The notes beneath the pieces were generated by a model, which saw only the letters and a program-made list of their open reading frames with translations, did no database searches and had not been told where the DNA came from. Shown here piece after piece: positions 33,232 to 43,187 of a DNA stretch of 64,000 nt; position 1 is the first letter of the stretch, and every line of letters starts with the position of its first letter. Source of the stretch: Bog-473 sp963828505 (GTDB taxonomy: Bacteria > Actinomycetota > Acidimicrobiia > Acidimicrobiales > RAAP-2); NCBI GenBank assembly GCA_963828505.1, contig CAWHFM010000005.1:124001-188000 (forward strand). Direction: 5' to 3'. The position numbers and the translations under genes are program-made.

Positions 33232-34707
33232 CCGACGACGGCAACTGGGAGACCGTGATCGGGCTCGAGGTCCACAGCGAGCTGGCCACGACGACCAAAC
33301 TGTTCTGCGGGTGCCCGAACGCGTTCGGCGACGAACCGAACACGAACGTGTGCCCGACCTGCCTCGGACTTCCCGGGTCCTTGCCGGTGCTCAACCAGCG
33401 CGCGGTGGAGCTCGCCATGCGGATCGGGACGGCCCTGCACTGCGACGTCCGGCCCTCGGAGTTCGCCCGGAAGAACTACTTCTACCCGGACCAGGCCAAG
33501 GACTACCAGATCAGCCAGTACGACCTACCACTGAATACGGGAGGGTGGCTCGAGCTACCCGACGGGTCCCGGGTCGGGGTGACTCGGGCCCACATGGAGG
33601 AAGACACGGGCAAGCTCACGCATGTCGGCGCGAGCGGCCGGATCAACGCGGCGGACCACGCGCTGGTGGACTACAACCGATCGGGGATCCCGCTCGTCGA
33701 GATCGTGAGCGAGCCCGACATCCGCTCGGCTGCCCAGGCCCGCGCCTACGCCGCCGAACTCCGGGGCATCCTGGTGGCGACGGGCACGTCCGACGGCCGC
33801 ATGGAGGAGGGCTCCATGCGAGTCGACGCCAACGTCTCGGTCCGGCCCACGGGGTCAAGCTGCGTTCGGTACCCGATGCGAGGTGAAGAACCTCAACTCG
33901 CTGCGCTCGTTGGGTCGAGCGATCGAATACGAGGCTGCCCGGCAGGTCGCGGTCCTCGAGTCGGGGGGCACGGTCAAGCAGGAGACTCGCCACTGGGACG
34001 AGTCGGCGGGGCGCACCGAGCCGCTGCGCTCCAAGGAGGAAGCCAACGACTACCGCTACTTCCCCGAGCCAGACCTGGTGCCGCTTGCGCCCGACGACGC
34101 GTGGCGGGCGCGGGTGCAGGCCTCGCTCGGGCCCATGCCCGCCGATCGACGGGCCGGACTGGCGGTCGCCCTCGGGGGCGGACCGAGCGCGGCGGAAACC
34201 GACCAGATCCGCGCCGTGGTCGACCTGGGACTGGACCGGCTGGTCACGGCGGCGACCGAGGCCGGGGCACCGGCCGCACTGGCACTGGCCCGGGCGGCCA
34301 ACGAGGTGGCGGCGCAGAGCGACCGAGCGGAGGGACTGGATCCGCCCGCCTTCGCCACCCTGCTCGCCATGGAGTCGGCGGGCCAGCTCTCGGCGACCCA
34401 GTCGAAGGCCGTCCTCGGCGTGCTGCTCGAGCGGGGCGGCGACCCAGCGGTGCTGGCGACGGAGATGGGGTTCGAGGCCCTCGGCTCGGACTCGCTCGCC
34501 GCCGCGCTCGACGACGTCGTCGCGGCCCATCCCGGCGAGTGGGCCCGGTTCGTCGGCGGAGACCCGGCCGCGGCCAAGAAGCTGCAGGGCTTCTTCACCG
34601 GCGAGGTCATGAAGGCGACCAAGGGCAAAGCGAACGGCAAGGACGTCGCGGCGGAACTGGTTCGCCGACGGGACGCCGGTCAGGAACCGAGCGGCTCCTC
34701 GGTGTAG
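33228..34707 (+). CDS. gatB: Asp/Glu-tRNA amidotransferase subunit B, interrupted by a 1-base frameshift
   Basis: Joined frames encode about 492 residues of GatB, which phosphorylates the mischarged tRNA and transfers the amide. The N-terminal part has VIGLEVHSELATTTKLFCG, the zinc site CGCP plus CPTC, and MEEDTGKLTH; the rest has VKNLNSLRSLGRAIEYEAAR, RSKEEANDYRYFPEPDL and a C-terminal GatB/YqeY helical domain. Removing one base near 33855-33866 gives PTGSSAFGTRCEVKNLNSL, the normal family sequence. Organisms with a GatCAB-dependent route normally need gatB, so the break is likely an error. The 3' end overlaps the convergent TetR gene by 28 bases. Confidence 0.92.
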
Positions 34708-35273
34708 CGCCGCAGGGTCGGTCCGACCCAACGGGCGATCTGGCGAGGGGAGGCGGTCGAGATCGGCGGCACCCGCAGGATGTAGCGGGTGAACGCCAAT
34801 CCCATCAGCTGAGCCGAAACCAGGGCGCGGCGCTGGGCCGTCACGGCTTCGCTCTCGCCGGGGTTGGGGATCAGGACGCTCCAGACCCGTTCGGCCACGA
34901 ACTCGCGGATCGCGTCGGCCACGGCCGGCGAAGCGGCCATCGCGGCGGCGCACGAAGCGAAATCGGACCCGGTGCCCTCGGCCTGATCCCACATGGCGAG
35001 AAAGCTCTCGACGTCGGGTCCTCCTACCTTGGGGCCTGTCCCTGCGTCGTCCTTGACGGTCCGGGGGTCGAAGGGCAGCGCCATGGCGGCGACGAAGAGG
35101 CTCGCCTTGCCGTCGAAGTAGTGGTGGACCAGGGCCGGGTCCACGCCGGCTTGGCGAGCGATGGCCCGCAGGCTCGCGCCGTCATAGCCCTTGATGGCGA
35201 ACACGCGCCGCGCCGCCTCGATGATGTCGCCCTTAGTGTCGACTTTTCCGGGGCGACGGCCGACAGCGTTCAT
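34680..35273 (-). CDS. TetR-family transcriptional regulator
   Basis: A 197-residue TetR repressor: the DNA-binding domain is DIIEAARRVFAIKGYDGASL followed by RAIARQAGVDPALVHHYFDGKASLFVAAM, the usual helix-turn-helix with YHYF-like end, and an all-helical ligand domain follows. It is divergent from an MMPL transporter and a perfect palindrome overlaps its own start codon, so it probably represses both itself and the transporter. The ligand is unknown; lipids or drugs are usual for such pairs. Confidence 0.92.
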   Translation of the reverse strand: MNAVGRRPGKVDTKGDIIEAARRVFAIKGYDGASLRAIARQAGVDPALVHHYFDGKASLFVAAMALPFDPRTVKDDAGTGPKVGGPDVESFLAMWDQAEGTGSDFASCAAAMAASPAVADAIREFVAERVWSVLIPNPGESEAVTAQRRALVSAQLMGLAFTRYILRVPPISTASPRQIARWVGPTLRRYTEEPLGS

Positions 35274-35287
35274 ATTCGGGCCGAATA
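35273..35287. promoter_or_regulatory. Palindromic operator between TetR and MMPL genes
   Basis: TATTCGG-G-CCGAATA is a perfect 7-1-7 palindrome beginning at the last base of the TetR start codon. A further half site (GGGTATTC) lies at 35295-35302. The position suits a TetR dimer site controlling both divergent genes. A second small inverted repeat, CATCA-G-TGATG, overlaps the MMPL start at 35330-35340. Confidence 0.7.
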
Positions 35288-35337
35288 CGACGACGGGTAT
35301 TCACCAGCGGGGAATTCTGTGTTACAACTCATCAGTG

Positions 35338-37588
35338 ATGAATCCTACGACACGAGGGTCAACCGGGGTGGGTGACAGCAACGGCAGCCCCGGTGCGCCG
35401 GAAGGGAGGGTGACCGCACTGGGCCGGCTCGCCGGGCACTGCTACGACCGGAGGCGGCGGGTGCTCGTGCTCTGGCTGGTGGCCATCGTGGGGTTCACGG
35501 TCGTCGCCCAGCTCGTGGGCACGCACTTCGAGAACAAGTTCACCTCGGGCAACACCGAGTCGCAGCAGGCCGCCAATCTGCTCAGCGCCAAGTTCCCGTC
35601 CCAGGCGGGCGACTTCGCCGACGTCGTCTTCCACACGTCCACACCCATCGCGGACAATCGCGCCGCCATCTCCGGCGTGGTGGATTCCCTGCGACCTCTG
35701 GCGCACGTGGCCGGGGTGGTCAGCCCCTTCTCACCCGAAGGCGCCCACCAGATCTCGACCCACGCCAACGTCGCCTACGCCGTCGTCCAGTTCGATCAAC
35801 AGACGTCGGACCTGCCACCGGGCGCCATCAACGCCGTCATCAACACGGCGAGAGCGGGCCGCACGTCCGGGGTTCCAGGTCGAGCTCGGTGGCCAGCCGA
35901 TCTCGTCGGTCCAGAAGATCTCGCCGGGGGCGAGTGAAGGAATCGGCATCACCGCCGCCATGATCATCATGCTGCTGGCGTTCGGCTCCGTCGTCGCCAT
36001 GGGCCTCCCCATCATCACGGCGCTCTTCGGTCTGGGCATCGGCGTCGCGCTGCTCGAACTGATCACCCACCTCCTGGTCGTACCGAACTTCTCCCCCGAG
36101 ATGGCGGCGATGATCGGGATCGGGGTCGGCATCGACTACGCCCTGTTCATCGTGACCCGCTACCGGCAGGGAATCTTCGAGGGACGTGATCCTCGCGATG
36201 CGGTCGTGACCTCGTTGATGACGGCGGGCCGGTCGGTGATGTTCGCCGGTGGCACCGTCGTGATCTCGCTCTTCGGCCTCTTCCTCATCGGGCAGCCGTA
36301 CATGATCGGGCTGGCGTCGGCGTGTATCGCCGCCGTGCTCATGGTCCTCATCGCCGCCTTGACGCTGCTGCCCGCCATGCTGGGCTTCGCCGGCGGGGCC
36401 ATCGACAAGCTCCATATCCCCGGGCTGCTCCAGAGCGGCGGACCACCTCCGGAGCACAGCTTCTGGTACCGGTGGAGCCGGCTGGTCCAACGGCGAGCCT
36501 GGATCACCGGGACTCTGGCCTTGGTGATTCTGCTGGTGCTGGCCATCCCGGTCTTCAGCATGCGCTTGGCTTTCACCGACGCCAGCAACGATCCGGCGAG
36601 CGCCACGACGAAGCAGGCCTACGACCTACTGGCGGAAGGTTTCGGCGTCGGCTTCAACGGCCCCCTCATCGTCGCCGTCGACATGCACGGTCCCGCCGAC
36701 GAGCAGACCGTGGCCCGGCTCGACGCGGCCATGCGCTCGGGCGTGCCCGACGTGGCGTTCGTGGCACCACCGCAGTTCAACGCGGCCAAGACGGGAGCGG
36801 TCATCACGGTCGTCCCGAAGACGTCACCGCAGTCGGCCCAGACCACAACGCTGGTCCAGACCCTCCGTTCGGACGTGATCCCGCCGGTGGTGCGCGGGAC
36901 GGACGTGCAGGCCCTGGTCGGCGGCCAGACGGCCGGCGGCATCGACGCCGCCAACTTCTTGGGCAGCCGCCTCTTCCTCGTCATCGGCGCCGTGCTGATC
37001 CTGTCGTTCCTGTTGCTCATGACTCTCTTCCGCAGCGTCGTGCTGCCGCTCAAGGCGGTGATCATGAACCTGCTGAGCGTCGGGGCCGCCTACGGGGTGA
37101 TGGTCGCCGTGTTCCAGTGGGGCTGGGCGGGCCGCGTGATCGGCATCGGCGAGACCGGTCCGATCGACCCCTGGATCCCGGTGACGATGTTCACCATCCT
37201 CTTCGGGCTGTCGATGGACTACGAGGTCTTCCTCCTGTCGCGCATCCGGGAGGAGTGGCTGCGCACGCAGGAGAACGCGACGGCGGTCGCCGACGGGCTG
37301 GCCGTGACGGGCCGCATCATCACCGCCGCTGCGGCGATCATGTTCTGTGTCTTCGGGTCGTTCGTGATCAACGACCCCTTGCACATACTCAGAGTGTTCG
37401 GGCTCGGCCTCGCCGTGGCCGTCCTGCTCGACGCAACCTTGGTCCGCATGGTCCTCGTGCCTTCGATCATGGAGTTGCTCGGTCCCGTCAACTGGTGGAT
37501 GCCGCGCTTCTTGGACCGGACCGTGCCCAAGATCGGCGTGGAGGTGACGCCGGAGCCGCCCAGACGGGTGCTCCCCGTTCCGGCCTGA
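35338..37588 (+). CDS. MMPL-family (RND) membrane transporter, interrupted by a 1-base frameshift
   Basis: Joined frames encode about 749 residues of an MMPL/RND-type proton-driven exporter. Span 1 is RRVLVLWLVAIVGFTVVAQL, followed by a large periplasmic loop, five spans that begin IMLLAFGSVVAMGLPII and include the conserved GIGVGIDYALFIVTRYRQG, a second loop, and five more spans with FGLSMDYEVFLLSRIREEW. The frame breaks at GGGGTT (35869-35874); removing one T gives GRTSGVQVELGGQPISS. Actinobacterial MMPLs export cell-envelope lipids or drugs. It is divergent from a TetR gene with a shared operator, which indicates induced export. Substrate unknown. Confidence 0.88.
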
Positions 37589-37634
37589 CGGTTTCGGCCG
37601 GGGCGGTCGTGGGACGGCCCGTATGCTGGCGGCC

Positions 37635-39446
37635 ATGAACAAGGAGCACGACGCGCGTGCGGCCGCAGCGAACGACGCGGCGCCGGTGTCCACGTTCGTG
37701 TCCCTCAACCCCGGGCGCGACGTGCAGCGGGTGGGCACTGCCGAATTCCTGGGCGAGGACGTCGGCAAGGTCCACGATCCGGTGTGGGCGGTGATCGGCA
37801 ATCTCGGAGACAGTCAGTGCTATCTCGGCGTCCCGGAGAAGGTGCAAGTCGTCCAGAGCGCCCTCTCCCGCCGCGTTGCCGCCGAGGACCTCCCGGTCCG
37901 GTTGATTCCGCCCGCGTTCACCCTCGGGGTGTCCGACGGCCAGCTGAACGGCACGCCGCAGATGCGCTTCTCGTTGGTGGGCCGAGAGCTGGTCCACGAC
38001 GTCGTCGACGTGCATCTCGCGGCGAACAGCGTCGCTGCCCTCATCGCCGTGGTGGCCTGCGACAAGCCCCCGGTCGGGACACTCGCCGCAGTGCTCGAGA
38101 ACGACACACCGGCGGTGATCCTCTCAGACGGCCCGATCAAGCCGGGGATAGATCCCGAGACCGGTGAGCGGATCGACCTGGTGACGGCCTTTCAGGCGGT
38201 CGACCAGGACGCCGAGGTGCGCGCCCGGCTCGCGCTCAACGCCTGCCCCGGCCAGGGCAGCTGCGGGGGCATGTTCACCTACAACACGATGCAGACTTTC
38301 ATCGCCGTGCTCGGGCTCGAGCCGCTGCACATGGTGTCCCCGCCGTCGGACGACCCGCGCCGGATGACCCGGTTCCCCGACGAGCTCGTCGACTGCCTGC
38401 TCGCCATGACGAGCCGGGGCATCAGACCGCGCGACATCGTGACGCCCTCTTCGCTCAAGAACGCCCTCACGGTCACCATCGCTATGGGCGGTTCCACCAA
38501 CGTGGTGCTCCACAGCGTCGAGATCGCCCGCGCCGCCGGCATCGACCTGTGGGCCGACGTGCTCAGCCAGGACGACTTCAACCGGCTGGCGCGCCGCCTG
38601 CCGGTGCTGGTCAACATGCGTCCCTTCGGTGACTACTCCATGGTGGACGTCGACGCGAAGGGTGGGCTCCAGGTCGTCGTGAAGGAGCTCCTCGAGGCCG
38701 ACTTCCTCGACGGCGACGCTATGACCTGTACGGGCGAGACTTTGGCCGAGCAGCTGGTGCGGCTGGACCCACCGCATCCGGACCAGGACGTGATCTTCGC
38801 GTTCGACAAGCCCTTCAAGGACACCGGCGGGCTCCGTCTGCTGCGAGGGAACCTCGCTCCCGACGGTGGTGCGATCCTCAAGGTCGCCGGCCTCGAGGGT
38901 GGAGTGCGCGACGGCGTCTTCACCGGCCGCGCCAAGGTGTTCAGAGGCGAGCGCCCTCTGATCGAGGCCCTCGATCGGCACCCGGACAGCTTCAATGACC
39001 TCGACATGGTGGTCATCCGCTACGAGGGCCCCCGGGGCGCGCCGGGCATGCCGGAGTTGCTCGATCCGACTTCGCGGATCACGGCGCTCTGCCGAGAGCG
39101 GCACATCACCATCGCGTTGATGACGGACGCGCGGTTCTCTGGTGGATCGGTCGGTCTGGTCATCGGCCACGTCGGGCCCGAAGCGATCCTCGGAGGACCG
39201 ATCGCGCTGGTGGAGGACGGCGACTCCATCGTGGTCGACTTGAACAACGACCGGATCGACTGCACGCAACTCGACGAGCCCGGTGTGTCGGAACGACGGG
39301 CGGCCGAGTGGCGAGCCCGGTCCGAGCGAAACGGCGGCATCCACCCGGACGCCGCGCCGGTGACGGACCGGGTCCTGGCGCGGATGCGGGCGACCGCACT
39401 GCCCGCTCTCCTCGGCGCCGGGATGGCGACGCCATCGCCTACCTGA
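37635..39446 (+). CDS. IlvD/Edd-family dehydratase, divergent; possible dihydroxy-acid dehydratase
   Basis: A 603-residue Fe-S dehydratase of the IlvD/Edd family. Family landmarks are LGVSDGQLNG, VACDKPPVGT, CPGQGSCGGMFTYNTMQ and TIAMGGSTNVVLHSVEIA, plus MTDARFSGGSVGLVIGHV near the C-terminus. The N-terminus is unusual: where dihydroxy-acid dehydratases have a GxCNxH motif, it has GDSQCYLGV. The cysteines expected to hold the cluster (QCY, ACDK, GSCGG) are present. Its place just upstream of ilvBHC suggests the third step of valine/isoleucine synthesis, but the sequence also fits sugar-acid dehydratases, so ilvD is not assigned. The ATG at 37635 is preferred over one four codons earlier. Confidence 0.8.
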   Translation: MNKEHDARAAAANDAAPVSTFVSLNPGRDVQRVGTAEFLGEDVGKVHDPVWAVIGNLGDSQCYLGVPEKVQVVQSALSRRVAAEDLPVRLIPPAFTLGVSDGQLNGTPQMRFSLVGRELVHDVVDVHLAANSVAALIAVVACDKPPVGTLAAVLENDTPAVILSDGPIKPGIDPETGERIDLVTAFQAVDQDAEVRARLALNACPGQGSCGGMFTYNTMQTFIAVLGLEPLHMVSPPSDDPRRMTRFPDELVDCLLAMTSRGIRPRDIVTPSSLKNALTVTIAMGGSTNVVLHSVEIARAAGIDLWADVLSQDDFNRLARRLPVLVNMRPFGDYSMVDVDAKGGLQVVVKELLEADFLDGDAMTCTGETLAEQLVRLDPPHPDQDVIFAFDKPFKDTGGLRLLRGNLAPDGGAILKVAGLEGGVRDGVFTGRAKVFRGERPLIEALDRHPDSFNDLDMVVIRYEGPRGAPGMPELLDPTSRITALCRERHITIALMTDARFSGGSVGLVIGHVGPEAILGGPIALVEDGDSIVVDLNNDRIDCTQLDEPGVSERRAAEWRARSERNGGIHPDAAPVTDRVLARMRATALPALLGAGMATPSPT

Positions 39447-39573
39447 CGAGTGCCGCCCGGCGCTCCCGCGTCCATGGGATATCCATGCCGGTGAGGTGCC
39501 GAAGCGATCGAGGATTGACAGGTCTGGCCGGACGGCGGGAGGCCGCCGGCAGGCCGCCGGCAGGAGGCGGGGT

Positions 39574-39602
39574 TGTCGACGGCCGTCGACCGTGCCACAA
39601 TG
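39574..39602 (+). promoter_or_regulatory. Predicted promoter of the ilvBHC operon
   Basis: TTGTCG at 39574-39579 and CACAAT at 39597-39602 are 17 bases apart. Transcription would begin about 39609, at or next to the leader-peptide ATG at 39611, so the leader is probably translated from a leaderless start. Part of the 338-base gap between the dehydratase and ilvB; the remainder of the gap (39447-39573) shows GC-rich 11-bp repeats (AGGCCGCCGGC twice, about 39540) and no gene. Confidence 0.55.
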
Positions 39603-39610
39603 ACCTTCTC

Positions 39611-39658
39611 ATGCAGGCACGTACGACCCGCCCGACGATTCTGGTACTCGTAACGTAG
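39611..39658 (+). CDS. ilv attenuator leader peptide (15 residues)
   Basis: ATG to TAG encodes MQARTTRPTILVLVT. Five consecutive codons (39638-39652) are Ile-Leu-Val-Leu-Val, the end products controlled by this operon. A stem starts within its stop codon and a terminator-like hairpin follows, 125 bases before ilvB. This is the standard layout of ribosome-mediated attenuation, in which stalling at scarce branched-chain aminoacyl-tRNAs prevents termination. Such leaders are known before ilvB of other actinobacteria such as Corynebacterium. Confidence 0.88.
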   Translation: MQARTTRPTILVLVT

Positions 39659-39687
39659 GCGCGCGCCCGCATCGCAGCGCGCGCCTA
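39656..39687 (+). promoter_or_regulatory. Leader hairpin overlapping the stop codon of the ilv leader peptide
   Basis: Perfect 11-base arms TAGGCGCGCGC (39656-39666) and GCGCGCGCCTA (39677-39687) enclose a 10-base loop. The left arm includes the leader stop codon, so a ribosome finishing the leader would block it while one stalled at the I-L-V-L-V codons would leave it free. Which alternative pairing forms needs a folding calculation. Confidence 0.8.
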
Positions 39688-39689
39688 CC

Positions 39690-39714
39690 GACCTCCCGCA
39701 CCGGGGGGTCTTTT
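39690..39714 (+). terminator. Attenuator terminator before ilvB
   Basis: GACCTCCC (39690-39697) pairs with GGGGGGTC (39703-39710, one G-T wobble) around a five-base loop, followed by TTTT. This is an intrinsic terminator placed 70 bases before ilvB. The GGGTC of its 3' arm is also complementary to GACCC inside the leader-peptide gene near 39625, an alternative pairing that could compete with it. Confidence 0.85.
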
Positions 39715-39783
39715 CAATTCCGGACCCATTCTCAATATTCAAGACCCGTTCAACGGACACGACAGCGCAACAGGGAGCACGAG

Positions 39784-41511
39784 ATGCAGCTGACAGGGGC
39801 GCAGGCCCTCATCAAGAGCCTCGAGATGCAAGGGGTCGACGTGATGTTCGGCCTGCCGGGTGGCGCCATCCTCCCGGTCTACGACCCGATCATCGACTCC
39901 TCCATCCGCCACATCCTGGTACGCCACGAGCAGGGGGCGGGTCACATGGCGGAGGGATACGCCATGGTCACGGGCCGGCCCGGTGTCGCCATGGTGACGA
40001 GCGGTCCGGGAGCGACCAACATCGTCACGCCGCTGGCGAACGCCTACATGGACTCGACGCCGCTCATCGTGGTCTCGGGCCAGGTGGCGACGCCGGCCAT
40101 CGGGACGGACGCCTTCCAGGAGTGCGACATCACCGGCGTCACCATGGGTATCACCAAGCACAACTGGCTGATCAAGGACGTGCGGGAAATCCCTCGGGTG
40201 GTCGCCGCCGCCTTCCACGTGGCGACGACCGGCCGCCCCGGGCCCGTGCTCATCGACCTGCCGAAGGACATCTCCAACGCGACGATGGAGTGGTACTGGC
40301 CGCAGTCGGTCGACCAGCTGGACTTGCCGGGATACCACCCGGTGACCTTCGGCGACCCCGTTCTGGTAGGCCAGGCCGCCGAGTTGATCGCCGAGGCTCG
40401 TCGCCCGGTGCTCTACGTGGGCGGAGGTGTGCTCAAGGCGAGGGCGTCCGAAGTGCTCCGGGTCCTGGCCGAACGGACCGGGATTCCCGTGGTGACCACT
40501 CTGATGGCGCGCGGCGCCTTCCCTGACTCCCACCGGCTGGCGCTGGGCATGCCCGGAATGCACGGCCACTACACCGCCGTGACGGCGATGCAGCGCAGCG
40601 ACCTGCTCATCAACCTCGGAGCTCGCTTCGACGACCGGGTCACGGGCAGGATCAGCGCCTTCGCCCCCGAGGCCAAGGTGATCCACGTGGACATCGACCC
40701 GGCCGAGCTCGGCAAGGTCCGCGTGCCCGACGTGGGCATCGCCGGCGACTGCCGCTTGGTGGTCGAAGAGCTGCTTCTCGCCATGGACGCCCGGGCCGAC
40801 CGTCCGGTGGTGCAGGATCTCGATGCGTGGTGGCGCCAGATCCACGAGTGGCAGGCGAATTTCCCCTTGTACTACTCGGACGCGGACGGCCGGACCATCA
40901 AGCCGCAGAACGTGGTCGAGCAGCTCCGCGGCGCCGCCTCAGAAGACACCATCGTGGTGGCGGGCGTCGGGCAGCACCAGATGTGGGCCTCGCAGTACTG
41001 GACGTTCGAGCATCCCTACACGTGGGTCAACTCCGGCGGTGCGGGCACCATGGGGTTCGCCGTGCCGGCCGCCATCGGCGCCAAGGTCGGTCGGCCCGAC
41101 CGCACCGTGTGGGCCATCGACGGGGACGGTTGCTTCCAAATGACGGCCCAGGAACTCGTGACGGCGAGCTCGGAGCAGATCCCGGTCAAGATCGCCATCC
41201 TGAACAACGCCTACCTGGGCATGGTGCGCCAGTGGCAGGAGATGTTCTACGGGGAGCGGTACTCCGAGGTCTACCTGTCGCCCGACCTACCCGACTACGT
41301 CAAGTGGGCCGAGGCGATGGGGTGCGTCGGCATCCGGGCCGAGTCGCCCGAGGACGTCGGCCCGGCCATTGACAAGGCCAACGCCATCGACGACCGGCCG
41401 GTGGTGGTCGATTTTCGCATCGATGCCTTCGAGAAGGTCTTCCCCATGGTGGCAGCCGGTGCTTCCAACGACGACATCGTCGTGCACCCCGACCAACTCG
41501 CGGCGCGATGA
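39784..41511 (+). CDS. ilvB: Acetolactate synthase, large catalytic subunit
   Basis: A 575-residue ThDP-dependent enzyme that condenses pyruvate with pyruvate or 2-oxobutyrate, the first common step of valine, leucine and isoleucine synthesis. It shows the ThDP glutamate in RHEQGAGHMAEGYA, GVAMVTSGPGATNIVTPLA, the diphosphate motif GDGCFQMTAQEL with NNAYLGMVRQWQ, and the FAD-binding central domain. It overlaps ilvH by four bases (ATGA). Expression is presumably limited by the upstream attenuator. Confidence 0.97.
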   Translation: MQLTGAQALIKSLEMQGVDVMFGLPGGAILPVYDPIIDSSIRHILVRHEQGAGHMAEGYAMVTGRPGVAMVTSGPGATNIVTPLANAYMDSTPLIVVSGQVATPAIGTDAFQECDITGVTMGITKHNWLIKDVREIPRVVAAAFHVATTGRPGPVLIDLPKDISNATMEWYWPQSVDQLDLPGYHPVTFGDPVLVGQAAELIAEARRPVLYVGGGVLKARASEVLRVLAERTGIPVVTTLMARGAFPDSHRLALGMPGMHGHYTAVTAMQRSDLLINLGARFDDRVTGRISAFAPEAKVIHVDIDPAELGKVRVPDVGIAGDCRLVVEELLLAMDARADRPVVQDLDAWWRQIHEWQANFPLYYSDADGRTIKPQNVVEQLRGAASEDTIVVAGVGQHQMWASQYWTFEHPYTWVNSGGAGTMGFAVPAAIGAKVGRPDRTVWAIDGDGCFQMTAQELVTASSEQIPVKIAILNNAYLGMVRQWQEMFYGERYSEVYLSPDLPDYVKWAEAMGCVGIRAESPEDVGPAIDKANAIDDRPVVVDFRIDAFEKVFPMVAAGASNDDIVVHPDQLAAR

Positions 41512-42041
41512 CGGCGCACCTGACTTCAATTGCGGGCGGCAAGGCGCCCGCACCGCGCCACCACATCCTCTCGGTGCTGGTGGAGAACAAGGCCGGCGTG
41601 CTCGCCCGGGTGGCGGGTCTGTTCAGCCGCCGGGGCTTCAACATCTACTCGCTCGCCGTGGCACCGACGGACGAGGACGAGCACTTCAGCCGGATCACCA
41701 TCGTGGTGGACGTCGAGTCGGCTCCGCTGGAGCAGGTGATGATGCAGCTCGACAAATTGATCAACGTCGTCTCCATCGGAGAGCTGTCCCCGGCCCAGGC
41801 CGTGGAGCGGGAGCTGCTGCTCGTGACGGTGGCGGCCGGGCCGGCCGAGCGCTCGCAAGTGATTGAGCTCGTCGGGGTGTTCGGCGGCGAGGTGGTCAGC
41901 GTGGGCGCCGACCGGCTGACCGTGATGCTGGCCGGCCGGCCGGAGAAGATCGACGACTTCGAGGGACTTCTCGAGCAGTACACGGTGGTGGAGCTCCAGC
42001 GGACGGGCCGGGTGGCCCTGCCTAAGCTGGGTCGCCATTGA
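41508..42041 (+). CDS. ilvH: Acetolactate synthase, small regulatory subunit
   Basis: A 177-residue regulatory subunit (also called IlvN) that gives valine feedback inhibition. An N-terminal ACT domain, HHILSVLVENKAGVLARVAG and FSRRGFNIYSLAVAPT, is followed by the C-terminal domain with LLLVTVAAGPAERSQVIEL. The start overlaps ilvB and the stop is 54 bases before ilvC. Confidence 0.96.
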   Translation: MTAHLTSIAGGKAPAPRHHILSVLVENKAGVLARVAGLFSRRGFNIYSLAVAPTDEDEHFSRITIVVDVESAPLEQVMMQLDKLINVVSIGELSPAQAVERELLLVTVAAGPAERSQVIELVGVFGGEVVSVGADRLTVMLAGRPEKIDDFEGLLEQYTVVELQRTGRVALPKLGRH

Positions 42042-42095
42042 ATTCGAGGACTGGGCAGACCGACCGAGCACGATAAAGAAGGAAGAACTGACGCC

Positions 42096-43121
<1,026 letters not shown>

Positions 43122-43126
43122 GCTGC

Positions 43127-43143
43127 GATGTCGTTTCGACATC
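43127..43143. promoter_or_regulatory. Operator 1 upstream of the RHH-like regulator
   Basis: GATGTCG-TTT-CGACATC is a perfect 7-3-7 palindrome six bases after the ilvC stop. It has the same spacing and the core GATGTC...GACATC as operator 2, 44 bases downstream. Confidence 0.75.
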
Positions 43144-43152
43144 GACCCTGGG

Positions 43153-43187
43153 TTGACATGACATTGCGGTGATGTCATAGTGACATC
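43153..43187 (+). promoter_or_regulatory. Promoter and operator 2 of the RHH/DUF4097 pair
   Basis: TTGACA (43153-43158) and CATAGT (43176-43181) are 17 bases apart. The perfect palindrome GATGTCA-TAG-TGACATC (43171-43187) covers the -10 and ends one base before the GTG start at 43188, so the transcript is probably leaderless. A third GATGTCAC half site lies inside the gene at 43193-43200. The operators suit binding by the encoded regulator. Confidence 0.78.

Noticed and set aside
39447..39573. CATGGGATATCCATG-like near-palindrome (about 39472) as an operator
   Set aside because: It is imperfect and lies about 90 bases upstream of the predicted promoter, with no obvious regulator nearby.
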